Assembly (NCBI GenBank): GCA_016928075.1
Contig: JAFGLJ010000042.1
Coordinates: forward strand, 62,001-126,000
DNA length: 64,000 nucleotides
DNA from: Bacteroidales bacterium
Lineage (GTDB): Bacteria > Bacteroidota > Bacteroidia > Bacteroidales > VadinHA17
Reading direction: 5' to 3'
A model generated the notes under the pieces. That model ran no database searches. It was not told the origin of the DNA and saw only the letters and a list, made by a program, of their open reading frames with translations. A program made the position numbers and the translations under genes. Positions 18,727 to 27,767 of this stretch are shown in pieces; position 1 is the stretch's first letter, and every line of letters begins with the position of its first letter.

Positions 18727-19707
18727 ATGCCGGATAAAAGACATCCAAAAAAACAGGGATTCGGAAAATATACTCTTATAAATGAGTTAAAGGATAAATA
18801 CAAGAAACTGTTTGATGACAGCGGATCAGGAAATGAAGTTTCAAGTATTCTCTATCTGGAAGGCATCCATTTCAACCTTATGTATTTCCCCCTGCAGCAC
18901 CTGGGATATAAGTCAGTAATAAATGCTATTGCTGACCTTTATTGCAGAAGTATTATACCTGTAAATATTTCTGTTAATCTTGGATTGAGTGCACGGTTTA
19001 GAAAAGAGGACATCGGGAGTATTATCCAGGGGATCTCACTTGCATGTGATAAATATTCAATAAAGATCTCGGCCCTTGATATCAGTAGTTCCCTTACAGG
19101 TCTGGCAATAAGTATCGCATCATATGGAAAGGGTAAGGGACAATTTAAAAAGGAAAAGCCTGAAGAAACTGACCTGATATGTGTAACCGGTGATCTTGGT
19201 TCAGCCTATCTTGGGCTTCAGTTACTTGAACGTGAACGGAAAGTATTTGAGGATACAGGTGGTGCCCAGCCAAAGCTCGAGGGTTTCGAATATGTTATAG
19301 GGCGCCAGCTGAAGCCCGAATTAAAAACGGAATTGCTGGATAAGTTAAGAGAAGAGAATGTTACAACGGGCGTCATGAGGGTAGTAAGGGATGGACTGGC
19401 ATCAGAACTTATACATATTTCCAGAGAAACAGGACTGGGATGCAGGGTTTATAACGAAAGACTCCCTGTTGATCCCGAAACTGAAGCAGCGGGAAGGGAA
19501 CTGGGCTTTGAACCTGTCATTGCCGTCCTTAATGGGGGTGATGATTTTGAATTCATTTTTACTGCTCCGGTCAATGAACATGCAAAGATCAATAAGACCA
19601 AGGGTTTACATATTATCGGCCATCTGGTTAAACAGGAAGAAGGTTATAACCTGGTACTGCCTGATGGCAGTCTGGCTGAACTAAGCGCACAGGGATGGAA
19701 CGGTTAA
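18727..19707 (+). CDS. ThiL/AIR-synthase-like protein with degenerate N-terminal metal site
   Basis: 326 residues, similar in plan to thiamine-monophosphate kinase ThiL. Family landmarks remain: LEGIHFNLMYFPLQHLGYKS (compare VEGVHFDL and HLGYKA), GDLGSAYLGLQLLER (about 155-169) and GGDDFEFIFT (about 272-281, usual GGEDYELLFT). The N-terminal magnesium/ATP motif with paired Asp followed by small residues (GDDAAV type) is replaced by DDSGSGNEVSS, the Asp before LVEGVHF is lost (ILYLEGIHF), and the NxSDxAAM motif reads NAIADLYCRS. Catalysis as a thiamine-phosphate kinase is therefore doubtful. It may be a divergent enzyme of the AIR-synthase superfamily. It follows lpxA by 84 bases. Confidence 0.75.
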   Translation: MPDKRHPKKQGFGKYTLINELKDKYKKLFDDSGSGNEVSSILYLEGIHFNLMYFPLQHLGYKSVINAIADLYCRSIIPVNISVNLGLSARFRKEDIGSIIQGISLACDKYSIKISALDISSSLTGLAISIASYGKGKGQFKKEKPEETDLICVTGDLGSAYLGLQLLERERKVFEDTGGAQPKLEGFEYVIGRQLKPELKTELLDKLREENVTTGVMRVVRDGLASELIHISRETGLGCRVYNERLPVDPETEAAGRELGFEPVIAVLNGGDDFEFIFTAPVNEHAKINKTKGLHIIGHLVKQEEGYNLVLPDGSLAELSAQGWNG

Positions 19708-19756
19708 ATGATGAATATCGATAATAGAATAACTAATGCCGAAATGTTGGAGGTAG

Positions 19757-19796
19757 AGATTAATTTCTGATAAATAAAATCAGAAATCGTTAATCT
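19757..19796. terminator. Imperfect hairpin between convergent genes
   Basis: An imperfect stem pairs GATTAA/TTAATC outside and TTTCTGAT (19764-19771) with ATCAGAAA (19779-19786) inside. It lies between the convergent thiL-like and MuiA-like genes. No clear T-run follows on either strand, so it is only a possible terminator. Confidence 0.35.
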
Positions 19797-19803
19797 TCAG
19801 TCT

Positions 19804-21423
19804 TCAATCAAGGACAACCTTCTTATTCTTAGGATACTTCACTGTATATGTCAGGATATACTCCTTGGATTCCCTTGCAGGTATGGTGGTTTTCCACTGA
19901 ACCTCGCCGGTATATTCATTTAAAATACCTCCCGAAATCTCTTCTGTTTCTACTTCAATATCCTTGTTTTGCGATATCGGTACCTGATCATAAACGATTA
20001 TATTGATCGGGTCAGATTTATTATTTCTTATGGTGGTAATAAAAGACCTCGTGTCTATCCTGTTGGTACCTATAGTCCTAACGCTGGTATACTCTTTCCG
20101 TTTTTCCCTTTCTATACTGATGCCGTTATCAATTCCAAGTGATACATTAAGGGTGTCTGATATCTGGTCGGTATTCAGCATAGTGGTGCCGGTAAAAGTA
20201 TTTCCGAAGTATATATTGGCTTCCCCGTTTAAGAGGTTCAATGATTCCCAATCGTGTATATCAGCTGTAAGAAATGCTTCCTTCCTGAGCTTGGGGATCG
20301 ATACATATTTATAATTTGCGGCTGCTGAGATACGCTGAAGCTCGATGGTGTTTATCTTTCCATCAGATCTGACGTTCTGGGGCATGTCCACTTCAAACGA
20401 AAAAACGGTACCGGCAGAAATTATTTTTACCTCAGGACTAATAACCCCCCTTATTCTTATTTCCTTTCCTTCTTCAGAGGCCTCCTCAGGTTCAGTGCTT
20501 TTGGCCATTGCCTGAAATTCAGCACTTCTTTTATCCGAGCTGTAAATATCACGTGCCACAGGTGCAAAGAAATTAAGATAATAAGGGAATAATTCCGGGA
20601 TGTCACCTGATTGCGAAGGGCTTGCATTAGAGAAACTTATTAGTGCATTGCTCCAGTCCCTGCCAGTACTTTGCTTAACATTCGCTTTGTAAAAAATTTT
20701 AACATCTTCATTAATATCATCCACCCTGATATCGTATGAAGGATACCAGCCTGCATTTGAGACTAGATAACTGAGAATTATGTTGGCTGACACTGCCCGT
20801 GACGCTGACACTGAAATAATTACTTCTGTACTCATAGTTTTTGACCTGCTGACAGTCCCGCTCAACTGGTTCTCAAGCTTATTTTTCTCCTGTTCGTATT
20901 TTACTATCAGCCTGTTCTTTTCAAGAATACTTTTCCTTATTGATTCAATAGAGGAAGCATACAGGTCGGTTATACTTTTTAACTCCTGTGCGCTTATATT
21001 CTCATTTTTCCCACTGATTACCCTGTTAGCGGTCAGGAAAGCTTCTTTTTCCCTGAGGATTTCAATATTAGTTTTTTCATCCTCAATCTTTATCTTTAAT
21101 TCCTCAATCCTGCTTCTGAGATTTTTTACTTCTTCAGATTCATCAATAGCTTCAAGGTAATTCAACTGATTATTGACAGAAATGATCATAAAATCACCTT
21201 CTCCTTTTACCTGTATGCTTGATGGATCAATAAAAGGAGACAGCCCGGATATGCGTAAAAGTGATTTACCCTGGTTAATATTAACAGGTGCCTCTCTTGT
21301 AACCTGTGCCCTGTCAGGGAAAACGCTAACCTTTTTGATCTTGCTGTTCAGATTGTTGAATTCCTGTCCGTAGACTGTTGTTATAATAAGAGCCAGTACG
21401 GAAATTGTTATCAATTTTTTCAT
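19804..21423 (-). CDS. DUF4139 (mucoidy inhibitor MuiA-like) secreted protein
   Basis: Exported protein of 539 residues with a Sec signal peptide (about 1-19, ending VYGQ). Residues about 30-125 match the DUF4140 N-terminal domain (KKVSVFPDRAQVTREA is the characteristic opening, then GLSPFIDPSSIQVKGEG). Residues about 75-195 are strongly coiled-coil (repeated Glu/Lys/Leu heptads). Residues about 205-539 match DUF4139, with ISYLVSNAGWYPSYDIRVDD-like and RDWSNALISFSNASPS-like segments and a beta-rich C-terminus. Members are called MuiA-like after a mucoidy inhibitor, but no biochemical function is established. It is transcribed opposite to the lpx cluster. Confidence 0.88.
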   Translation of the reverse strand: MKKLITISVLALIITTVYGQEFNNLNSKIKKVSVFPDRAQVTREAPVNINQGKSLLRISGLSPFIDPSSIQVKGEGDFMIISVNNQLNYLEAIDESEEVKNLRSRIEELKIKIEDEKTNIEILREKEAFLTANRVISGKNENISAQELKSITDLYASSIESIRKSILEKNRLIVKYEQEKNKLENQLSGTVSRSKTMSTEVIISVSASRAVSANIILSYLVSNAGWYPSYDIRVDDINEDVKIFYKANVKQSTGRDWSNALISFSNASPSQSGDIPELFPYYLNFFAPVARDIYSSDKRSAEFQAMAKSTEPEEASEEGKEIRIRGVISPEVKIISAGTVFSFEVDMPQNVRSDGKINTIELQRISAAANYKYVSIPKLRKEAFLTADIHDWESLNLLNGEANIYFGNTFTGTTMLNTDQISDTLNVSLGIDNGISIEREKRKEYTSVRTIGTNRIDTRSFITTIRNNKSDPINIIVYDQVPISQNKDIEVETEEISGGILNEYTGEVQWKTTIPARESKEYILTYTVKYPKNKKVVLD

Positions 21424-21482
21424 GGAAATTATAAGTTAATTATTCAACTACTGCCAAATTATATAAAATGTGCGAGAAATCA

Positions 21483-21857
21483 TCAGGTTCTGATGATGTC
21501 GCGTCCAAAAGGGGAGAGGGCTATTGCAGCCAGCTTGAAATGTTGCATGCCAAAAGGAATGCCAATAATGGTAATGCATAATAATAGCCCTAAGATAGCA
21601 TGTGATAAAGCAATTACCAATCCTCCCAGTATCAACCATAGTATATTACCTAATATGTAAATGCAGCCCGATGCCCGCATGTCGGTTCTTATTTCAGTAC
21701 CAAAAGGCCACAGAGCAAAGATGCCAAGTTTTAGTGTTTGAGTTGCGAAAGGGATGCCTATAATGGTAACCATGAGAGCAAGGCTGGATATAAAATATTC
21801 AATCGCTATTATGATACCACCAAAGACAAGCCAGATAATGTTTCCCAGGATTTTCAT
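21483..21857 (-). CDS. YccF domain inner-membrane protein
   Basis: Small membrane protein of 124 residues with two tandem YccF-type repeats. Each repeat has GNIIWLVFGG or GNILWLILGG, a TM segment, then a second TM containing ITIIGIPFA/GIPFG and a WPFG or SPFG turn. The frame is open further upstream to 21989, but the conserved domain begins at MKILGNIIWLVFGG, so the ATG at 21857 is chosen. The upstream stretch overlaps a palindromic repeat and is not conserved-looking. Function unknown; four TM segments are expected. The gene is divergent from sufB. Confidence 0.85.
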   Translation of the reverse strand: MKILGNIIWLVFGGIIIAIEYFISSLALMVTIIGIPFATQTLKLGIFALWPFGTEIRTDMRASGCIYILGNILWLILGGLVIALSHAILGLLLCITIIGIPFGMQHFKLAAIALSPFGRDIIRT

Positions 21858-21915
21858 GGAAATAAGATTAAAGATCAAAGATAGAAATATAAATAAAAAA
21901 GGAAGGTCGAGCAGA

Positions 21916-21943
21916 GTAGAAACGTTGCATGCAACGTGTCTAC
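21916..21943. repeat. REP-like 28-base palindrome
   Basis: A near-perfect palindrome centred at 21929/21930 with core ACGTTGCATGCAACGT; 13 of 14 arm positions pair, the outer arms being GTAGA and TCTAC. It lies between the divergent yccF and sufB genes, just upstream of the sufB -7 element. Palindromes of this GTAGAGACGTTGCA type are familiar dispersed intergenic repeats in Bacteroidota and cyanobacteria (recalled, not searched). Confidence 0.7.
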
Positions 21944-21954
21944 CCAAAATTTTG

Positions 21955-21962
21955 TATTTTTG
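21955..21962 (+). promoter_or_regulatory. Probable -7 element of the suf operon
   Basis: TATTTTTG fits TAnnTTTG exactly. Transcription would start near 21969, giving a leader of about 80 bases before sufB. The -33 position falls in the right arm of the palindrome and has no TTTG. Confidence 0.5.
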
Positions 21963-22048
21963 TCTGTTATTTATTTGGATTAAATACAATTAATGGAACA
22001 ATAACCGGGTTCCATCTGTTAGCATTAGGGGGACTTAGATTTAATACA

Positions 22049-23509
22049 ATGAGAGAGGAGATGGGAAAAGAACAGGATAAACTTATAAGTAAAGTAACTT
22101 CAGGTGAGTATAAATACGGATTTTATACTGATATAGATTTAGATATTATTCCTAAAGGGCTTAATGAAGATGTTATTAAACAAATTTCTGCCAAGAAGCA
22201 GGAGCCTGATTGGATGCTTGAATTCAGGTTAAAGGCATATAAGGCCTGGCTTGGTAAAAAGATGCCGGAATGGGCGCATTTGAATATACCTGAGATTAAT
22301 TACCAGGATATAGTATATTATGCTGCCCCAAAACAGAAGGCAACGATGAAAAGCCTGGATGAAGTGGACCCTTTGCTTCTCGATACATTCAATAAGCTCG
22401 GCATTCCGCTTGAAGAACAGAAAAGATTAACTGGAGTGGCCGTAGATGCAGTGATGGACAGTGTATCCGTTAAAACAACTTTCAAGGAAACACTTGCCGA
22501 ACTGGGGATAATATTCTGTTCCTTCAGCGAGGCAGTTCGAGAACATCCTGACCTGGTTAAAAAATACATGGGAACGGTAGTGCCATATACTGATAATTAT
22601 TTCGCCGCTCTTAACAGCGCGGTATTCAGTGATGGTTCATTCTGTTATATTCCCAAGGGTGTAAGGTGCCCCATGGAGTTATCTACCTATTTCAGGATCA
22701 ATGCCGCACATACCGGCCAGTTTGAACGAACTTTAATTGTGGCTGAAGATGACAGTTATGTAAGTTACCTGGAAGGATGCACCGCCCCTATGAGGGATGA
22801 GCATCAGTTGCATGCAGCAATTGTCGAAATTATTGTGGAGAAGAATGCGGAAGTTAAATATTCAACTGTGCAAAACTGGTATCCTGGAGATAAAGAAGGG
22901 AAAGGAGGGGTATTTAATTTTGTCACTAAGAGGGGAATTTGCAGGGGTGAGAATTCAAAAATATCCTGGGCACAGGTTGAAACAGGTTCAGCCATAACAT
23001 GGAAATATCCTTCATGTATACTGAGGGGTGACAATTCAACAGGAGAATTTTATTCAGTTGCTGTGACCAATAATCACCAGCAGGCTGATACAGGAACAAA
23101 AATGATACACATAGGTAAAAACACCAGAAGTATTATTGTATCAAAAGGAATATCGGCAGGTAAAAGCCAGAACAGCTACCGGGGTCTTGTGAAAATGCTC
23201 AAGAATGCATCCAATGCACGTAATTTTTCGCAGTGCGACTCCCTGCTGCTTGGTGATGAATGCGGTGCACATACTTTTCCTTATATTGAAGTTGATAACC
23301 AGACAAGTATCGTGGAACACGAAGCTACCACTTCAAAAATAGGAGAAGACCAGATTTTTTACTGCAACCAGCGAGGTATAAGTAACGAAGATGCAGTAAG
23401 GTTAATAGTAAATGGTTATGCAAAAGAAGTGCTTAATAAACTTCCAATGGAGTTTGCCGTGGAAGCACAGAAATTATTGGAAATAAGCCTGGAAGGCTCA
23501 GTAGGGTAA
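22049..23509 (+). CDS. sufB: Fe-S cluster assembly protein SufB
   Basis: Scaffold subunit of the SufBCD complex, on which iron-sulfur clusters are built. 486 residues from the ATG at 22049; the frame extends upstream to 21929 but that part overlaps promoter sequence, and ATG 22061 (after GAGAGGAG) is an alternative. Family landmarks: [13 protein letters not shown] near the start, [20 protein letters not shown] (about 165), [20 protein letters not shown] (about 185), [20 protein letters not shown] (about 240) and the C-terminal [20 protein letters not shown] (about 410), containing the conserved acidic and His residues at the SufB-SufD interface. First gene of the SUF operon. Confidence 0.96.
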   Translation: MREEMGKEQDKLISKVTSGEYKYGFYTDIDLDIIPKGLNEDVIKQISAKKQEPDWMLEFRLKAYKAWLGKKMPEWAHLNIPEINYQDIVYYAAPKQKATMKSLDEVDPLLLDTFNKLGIPLEEQKRLTGVAVDAVMDSVSVKTTFKETLAELGIIFCSFSEAVREHPDLVKKYMGTVVPYTDNYFAALNSAVFSDGSFCYIPKGVRCPMELSTYFRINAAHTGQFERTLIVAEDDSYVSYLEGCTAPMRDEHQLHAAIVEIIVEKNAEVKYSTVQNWYPGDKEGKGGVFNFVTKRGICRGENSKISWAQVETGSAITWKYPSCILRGDNSTGEFYSVAVTNNHQQADTGTKMIHIGKNTRSIIVSKGISAGKSQNSYRGLVKMLKNASNARNFSQCDSLLLGDECGAHTFPYIEVDNQTSIVEHEATTSKIGEDQIFYCNQRGISNEDAVRLIVNGYAKEVLNKLPMEFAVEAQKLLEISLEGSVG

Positions 23510-23609
23510 ATGAAGTATTATTTATCAATTATTAATCATGAATGCGAGATGAGAAATTACGAATGATTTAATGCGAGAGACGAAAGATGTTTTATTTATA
23601 TATTAACCC

Positions 23610-23645
23610 AATTCAACAATTAAACAATTCAACGATTCAACAATA
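23610..23645. repeat. 8-base tandem repeat between sufB and sufC
   Basis: Four and a half units of an 8-base word: CAATTCAA, CAATTAAA, CAATTCAA, CGATTCAA, CAAT. It ends 8 bases before the sufC start codon. A related duplication (ATGCGAGA twice) lies at about 23542-23578. The 144-base gap that holds both breaks the otherwise tight suf operon. Confidence 0.8.
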
Positions 23646-23653
23646 TTAAAAAG

Positions 23654-24418
23654 ATGTTACAAATAGTAAACCTGAAGGTTGAAATAGAAGGCAAAGAGAT
23701 TCTGAAAGGTATTTCACTCAATGTAAAGAAAGGGGAGATTCATGCTATTATGGGACCTAACGGCTCAGGTAAAAGTACGCTTGCTTCAGTACTGGCTGGT
23801 AAGGACTTTGGAGATATTACCGAGGGAAAAATAACTTATATGGGTAAAAACTTACTGGAAATGGCGGCTGAAGACAGGTCGAAAGAAGGAATATTCCTGG
23901 GATTCCAGTACCCTACTGAAATACCAGGGGTGAGCATGGTCAATTTTATGAAAACAGCACTTAACGAGCACAGAAAATACCGCGGGCTGGAACCTTTATC
24001 TTCATCTGATTTTCTTAAATTAATGCGGGAGAAGAAAGATCTGGTAAAAATTGAATCCGGACTTACCAACAGGTCAGTAAATGAAGGTTTCTCCGGAGGT
24101 GAGAAAAAAAGGAATGAAATATTCCAGATGGCTATACTTGAACCAAAACTGGCAATACTGGATGAAACAGATTCAGGTCTTGATATTGATGCCCTGAGGA
24201 TAGTGGCCAATGGCGTGAATCAGCTCAAAACCCCTGAAAATGCCACGATAGTAATTACCCATTACCAGCGATTGCTGGATTATATTATACCGGATGTGGT
24301 GCATGTTCTTTATGATGGGAAGATAGTTAAGACCGGTGGGAAAGAACTGGCTGTTGAGCTCGAGAAAAAAGGTTATGACTGGATAAAGAAAGATGTTGAT
24401 ATAGTAAGTTATGGATAA
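23654..24418 (+). CDS. sufC: Fe-S cluster assembly ATPase SufC
   Basis: ABC-type ATPase of the SufBCD complex, 254 residues. Walker A GPNGSGKST (about residues 35-43), the SufC-specific Q-loop region LGFQYPTEIPGVSMVNFM (about 83-100), ABC signature FSGGEKKRNEI (about 145-155), and Walker B LAILDETDSGLDIDALRIV (about 165-183). The ETDSGLD variant is the SufC hallmark. The 8-base overlap with sufD shows translational coupling. ATP binding is known to remodel SufB-SufD during cluster assembly. Confidence 0.97.
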   Translation: MLQIVNLKVEIEGKEILKGISLNVKKGEIHAIMGPNGSGKSTLASVLAGKDFGDITEGKITYMGKNLLEMAAEDRSKEGIFLGFQYPTEIPGVSMVNFMKTALNEHRKYRGLEPLSSSDFLKLMREKKDLVKIESGLTNRSVNEGFSGGEKKRNEIFQMAILEPKLAILDETDSGLDIDALRIVANGVNQLKTPENATIVITHYQRLLDYIIPDVVHVLYDGKIVKTGGKELAVELEKKGYDWIKKDVDIVSYG

Positions 24419-25772
24419 TAGAGAAGCGACGATAAAGCGGTTCTCTGACCTGTTAAGGGACAACAGGAACAGGATCGAGAAAAATTCTGCAGGCTTGCTA
24501 AACAGTTTCCGCGAAGAGGCGATAAAGCAATTTGCCGAGCTGGGGCTGCCTGACCGGAAGAATGAATCATATAAATATACAAACCTGGAGCCATGGTTCA
24601 ATGCAAACTATAAGTCCTATTTTGTACCCGAAGCTGCAGATTTCAGGGCTGCTGAGAACTTCAAATGCGAGGTGACGGATCTTGACAGCTACAACCTTGT
24701 ATTACTTAATGGCTTCCCTCCCAGATACAATGGGATTATGGCTGGTTTACCGGAGGGAATATGGGTGGGCAGCCTGACTGAAGCAGCAGAAAGATATCCC
24801 GGCATTGTTGAAAAACATTACGGTAAATACGCTCATAACGGAAAGGATGGTCTTATACCACTGAATACAGCCCTTGCATCCGACGGAGTGTTTGTATATA
24901 TGGAAAAAGGGATTACATTGCACAAACCAATACAGATCATTAATCTTGTTCATTCCGACGGTGATATGTTTGTGCAGCACCGTAACCTTATTATTGTGGA
25001 GGACAATGCAGAACTGCCAATAATAGTGTGTGACCATGCCCTGTCCCCACAGAAATTTCTGACAAATGCAGTTACTGAGGTGTATGTGGGCGAAAATGCT
25101 CACTTTGACATTCTTAGAGTCCAGAATGAACATAATAATGCTGCAAAACTGACCCATACATTTATTCACCAGGAAAAGAGCAGCCATGCTGTATCAAATA
25201 ATATAACCCTTCATGGCGGACTTGTACGAAACAGCACCTACCACAGACTGAACGGTGAAGGTGCCGAATGTAATGCTTTTGGCCTTTACTTTACTGACAG
25301 GTGGCAGCATGTGGATAATTTTGTAAGTATTGATCATGCTTCACCGAACTGCATCAGCAACCAGCTTTTCAAAGGAGTGCTTGATGATTACGCCACAGGG
25401 GCATTTAACGGGCGCATACTGGTTAATAAAGGAGCACAAAAAACACTTGCATATCAGAAAAACAATACTATACTCCTGACCGATGATGCAAAAATGGATT
25501 CCAAACCACAGCTGGAAATATATGCTGATGATGTAAAATGCAGCCATGGTGCAACAATAGGTCAACTTGATGAAGATGCATTATTCTACCTGCGATCAAG
25601 GGGAATAGATAAAAATGAAGCCAGGCTGATGCTAATGTTTGGCTTTGCCCGTGAGGTAATAGATAACATTCACACCGAGGCTTTGAGGGAGAGAATTGAT
25701 GAACTGGTCCTGAAACGTTTAAGGGGTGAACTCAGCAGGTGTACTACCTGTACAATTAACTGTGACAAATAA
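24411..25772 (+). CDS. sufD: Fe-S cluster assembly protein SufD
   Basis: Partner of SufB in the scaffold complex, 453 residues. The N-terminal helical part holds LGLPDRKNESYKYTNLEPWF (about 43-62), the usual SufD start of homology. The beta-helix core follows, with LVHSDGDMFVQHRNLIIVED (about 180-200) and the C-terminal SRGIDKNEARLMLMFGFARE (about 395-415). DDVKCSHGATIGQLDEDALF (about 365-385) carries the conserved His that helps form the nascent cluster site. It overlaps sufC by 8 bases and sufS follows 8 bases later. Confidence 0.96.
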   Translation: MDNREATIKRFSDLLRDNRNRIEKNSAGLLNSFREEAIKQFAELGLPDRKNESYKYTNLEPWFNANYKSYFVPEAADFRAAENFKCEVTDLDSYNLVLLNGFPPRYNGIMAGLPEGIWVGSLTEAAERYPGIVEKHYGKYAHNGKDGLIPLNTALASDGVFVYMEKGITLHKPIQIINLVHSDGDMFVQHRNLIIVEDNAELPIIVCDHALSPQKFLTNAVTEVYVGENAHFDILRVQNEHNNAAKLTHTFIHQEKSSHAVSNNITLHGGLVRNSTYHRLNGEGAECNAFGLYFTDRWQHVDNFVSIDHASPNCISNQLFKGVLDDYATGAFNGRILVNKGAQKTLAYQKNNTILLTDDAKMDSKPQLEIYADDVKCSHGATIGQLDEDALFYLRSRGIDKNEARLMLMFGFAREVIDNIHTEALRERIDELVLKRLRGELSRCTTCTINCDK

Positions 25773-25780
25773 CTTCTGTT

Positions 25781-26998
25781 TTGTTCGATGTAATTAAAAT
25801 ACGATCTGATTTCCCGGTACTGGCAACCACAGTATACGATAAACCACTGGTATATTTTGATAATGCTGCCACCACTCAGAAACCTGAAGAGGTGATTAAT
25901 GCCATCAAACAAGCCTATACAACATATTACAGTAATATACACAGGGGAGTACATGCACTAAGTGATATATCATCCGAGAAATACGAATCGGCACGTGAGA
26001 AAGTGAGATCTTTTATTAACGCCGGTTCCGTTGAGGAGATCATTTTTACCGCCGGTACCACAGCTTCTGTAAACCTCGTTGCATTCTCATTCGGAGAACG
26101 GTATGTTAAAAGTGGTGACGAGATACTGATATCCGGACTTGAACACCATGCTAATATTGTACCCTGGCAGATGATGTGCCAAAGAAAGAATGCACATCTT
26201 AAGGTGATCCCTGTTAATGATGACGGCACACTCCGGATTGAAGAAATAGACGGGTTAATTACTGAAAAGACTAAATTAGTATCCATAACACAGGTGTCAA
26301 ATGCACTGGGTGTCATCATACCGGTAAAAAAAATCATTGATAAAGCCCATGAATATGATATCCCCGTGCTTGTTGACGGGGCTCAGGGTGTACAGCACGG
26401 ACACGTTGATATACGGGAACTTGATTGTGACTTCTATGCTTTTTCCGGGCATAAAATCTATGGCCCTACGGGGATAGGAGTGCTTTACGGGAAGAAGAAA
26501 TGGCTCGAGGAAATGCCTCCTTACCAGGGCGGGGGAGACATGGTAGAGCGGGTAAGCTTTGAAAAAACCACGTATAACAAGCTGCCTTTTAAATTTGAAG
26601 CCGGGACTACAAATTTTGTCGGGGCTATAGGTATTGGTAAAGCCCTGGATTATATTGAATCCGTCGGTATGGAAGATATCATAAAACATGAAAAGGAGTT
26701 GACCGAGTATGCAAGCACCAGGATGAAAGAAATAAGAGGGATTGAAATTTACGGTAATACAAAGGAAAAGATATCCATAATGTCTTTCCTGATTGATAAG
26801 GTGCACCAGTACGATGCAGGAATGATACTGGATAAAATGGGTATAGCCGTTAGAACAGGTTCACACTGCGCCCAGCCTGTTATGGCAAGGTTTGGCATTG
26901 ATGGCACAATACGTGCCTCAATGTGTTTCTATAATACCAGAGAAGAAATAGATGTATTGATTGAGGGAATAGAAAAGGTGAAGAGGATGATGTTATGA
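25781..26998 (+). CDS. sufS: Cysteine desulfurase SufS
   Basis: PLP enzyme releasing sulfur from cysteine for Suf assembly, 405 residues. The PLP-binding Lys lies in FSGHKIYGPTGIGVLYG (about residue 223) and the persulfide Cys in RTGSHCAQPVMARFG (about 363). The family opening IRSDFPVLATTVYDKPLVYF and DNAATTQKP is visible at residues 6-35. The start is TTG at 25781: the only upstream in-frame codons before a stop at 25763 contain no ATG or GTG, and the first ATG downstream would remove conserved sequence. It overlaps sufE by 4 bases (ATGA). Confidence 0.96.
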   Translation: MFDVIKIRSDFPVLATTVYDKPLVYFDNAATTQKPEEVINAIKQAYTTYYSNIHRGVHALSDISSEKYESAREKVRSFINAGSVEEIIFTAGTTASVNLVAFSFGERYVKSGDEILISGLEHHANIVPWQMMCQRKNAHLKVIPVNDDGTLRIEEIDGLITEKTKLVSITQVSNALGVIIPVKKIIDKAHEYDIPVLVDGAQGVQHGHVDIRELDCDFYAFSGHKIYGPTGIGVLYGKKKWLEEMPPYQGGGDMVERVSFEKTTYNKLPFKFEAGTTNFVGAIGIGKALDYIESVGMEDIIKHEKELTEYASTRMKEIRGIEIYGNTKEKISIMSFLIDKVHQYDAGMILDKMGIAVRTGSHCAQPVMARFGIDGTIRASMCFYNTREEIDVLIEGIEKVKRMML

Positions 26999-27435
26999 GT
27001 TACCAGGAGATGACAATTGAAGAAGTACAGAATGAAATTATTGAAGAATTCTCCATGTTGGATGACTGGATGGAGAGATATGATCACCTGATAGAAGAAG
27101 GGAAAGACCTTCCCCCAATAGATGAGAAATATAAGAAGAATGATTACCTGATAGAAGGTTGCCAGTCGAGAGTATGGATCTATCCCGAATTTATTGATGG
27201 AAGGATTCAATTTAAGGCCGACAGTGATGCAATAATTGTAAGGGGTATTATAGCCCTTTTAATTAAAGTGTTATCAGGAAGAACGCCGGATGAAATAATT
27301 GAGTCGGATCTTTATTTTATCGACCGGGTGGGTCTTAGCCAGAACCTTTCCCCCACAAGGTCCAACGGACTGATGGCAATGTTAAAGCAGATGAAAATGT
27401 ATGCATTAGCCTATAAAGCAAAACAGAAAAACTGA
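26995..27435 (+). CDS. sufE: Cysteine desulfuration protein SufE
   Basis: Sulfur acceptor that takes persulfide from SufS and passes it to SufBCD. 146 residues, the usual length. The active Cys is in LIEGCQSRVWIYPEF (about residue 55), the family signature. The downstream ADSDAIIVRGIIALLIKVLSG block (about 76-96) is also typical. The start codon overlaps the sufS stop, indicating coupling and a one-to-one partnership. Confidence 0.96.
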   Translation: MSYQEMTIEEVQNEIIEEFSMLDDWMERYDHLIEEGKDLPPIDEKYKKNDYLIEGCQSRVWIYPEFIDGRIQFKADSDAIIVRGIIALLIKVLSGRTPDEIIESDLYFIDRVGLSQNLSPTRSNGLMAMLKQMKMYALAYKAKQKN

Positions 27436-27442
27436 GATTATT

Positions 27443-27763
27443 ATGGAGGGCAACTTATATATGGAAAGGGAATCAAGAATAATATCTGCCCTTAAGACAG
27501 TTTATGATCCTGAGATACCTGTTAATATATATGATCTTGGCCTTATTTACGAGATCAACGTCGATGAAGAAGATGTAGCGAATATTACCATGACTCTCAC
27601 GGCTCCTAATTGTCCGATGGCAGATATGTTGGTTGAAGAAGTCAGGTATAAAGTGGCAGGCACAAAAGGAATAAAAGATTGTCATATTATCCTCACATTT
27701 GATCCACCCTGGGATAAAAGTATGATGACCGACGAAGCAAAACTCGAACTGGGGTTTCTCTAG
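27443..27763 (+). CDS. DUF59/MIP18 family Fe-S maturation protein (SufT-like)
   Basis: Small cytoplasmic protein of 106 residues in the DUF59 family, whose members help Fe-S cluster delivery or maturation. Signature motifs: TVYDPEIPVNIYDLGLIYEI (about 16-35) with the conserved DPE, and TAPNCPMADMLVEEV (about 55-69) with the conserved Cys. FDPPWDKSMM near the C-terminus is typical of the PaaD/SufT branch. It follows sufE by 7 bases. An ATG at 27464 (MERESRI) is a possible later start. Confidence 0.92.
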   Translation: MEGNLYMERESRIISALKTVYDPEIPVNIYDLGLIYEINVDEEDVANITMTLTAPNCPMADMLVEEVRYKVAGTKGIKDCHIILTFDPPWDKSMMTDEAKLELGFL

Positions 27764-27767
27764 GAAT

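Noticed and set aside
18663..18737. 24-codon frame before the ThiL-like gene, ending NPGYAG
   Set aside because: The end resembles the start of PorP/SprF-like proteins, but the frame is too short, overlaps the next gene start and has no signal peptide.
19708..19770. 21-codon frame directly after the ThiL-like gene
   Set aside because: Too short, with no recognisable motif, and half of it lies in the hairpin between the convergent genes.
21858..21989. N-terminal extension of YccF (start at 21989)
   Set aside because: The extension is outside the conserved domain and overlaps the palindrome and the promoter region; ATG 21857 fits the family.
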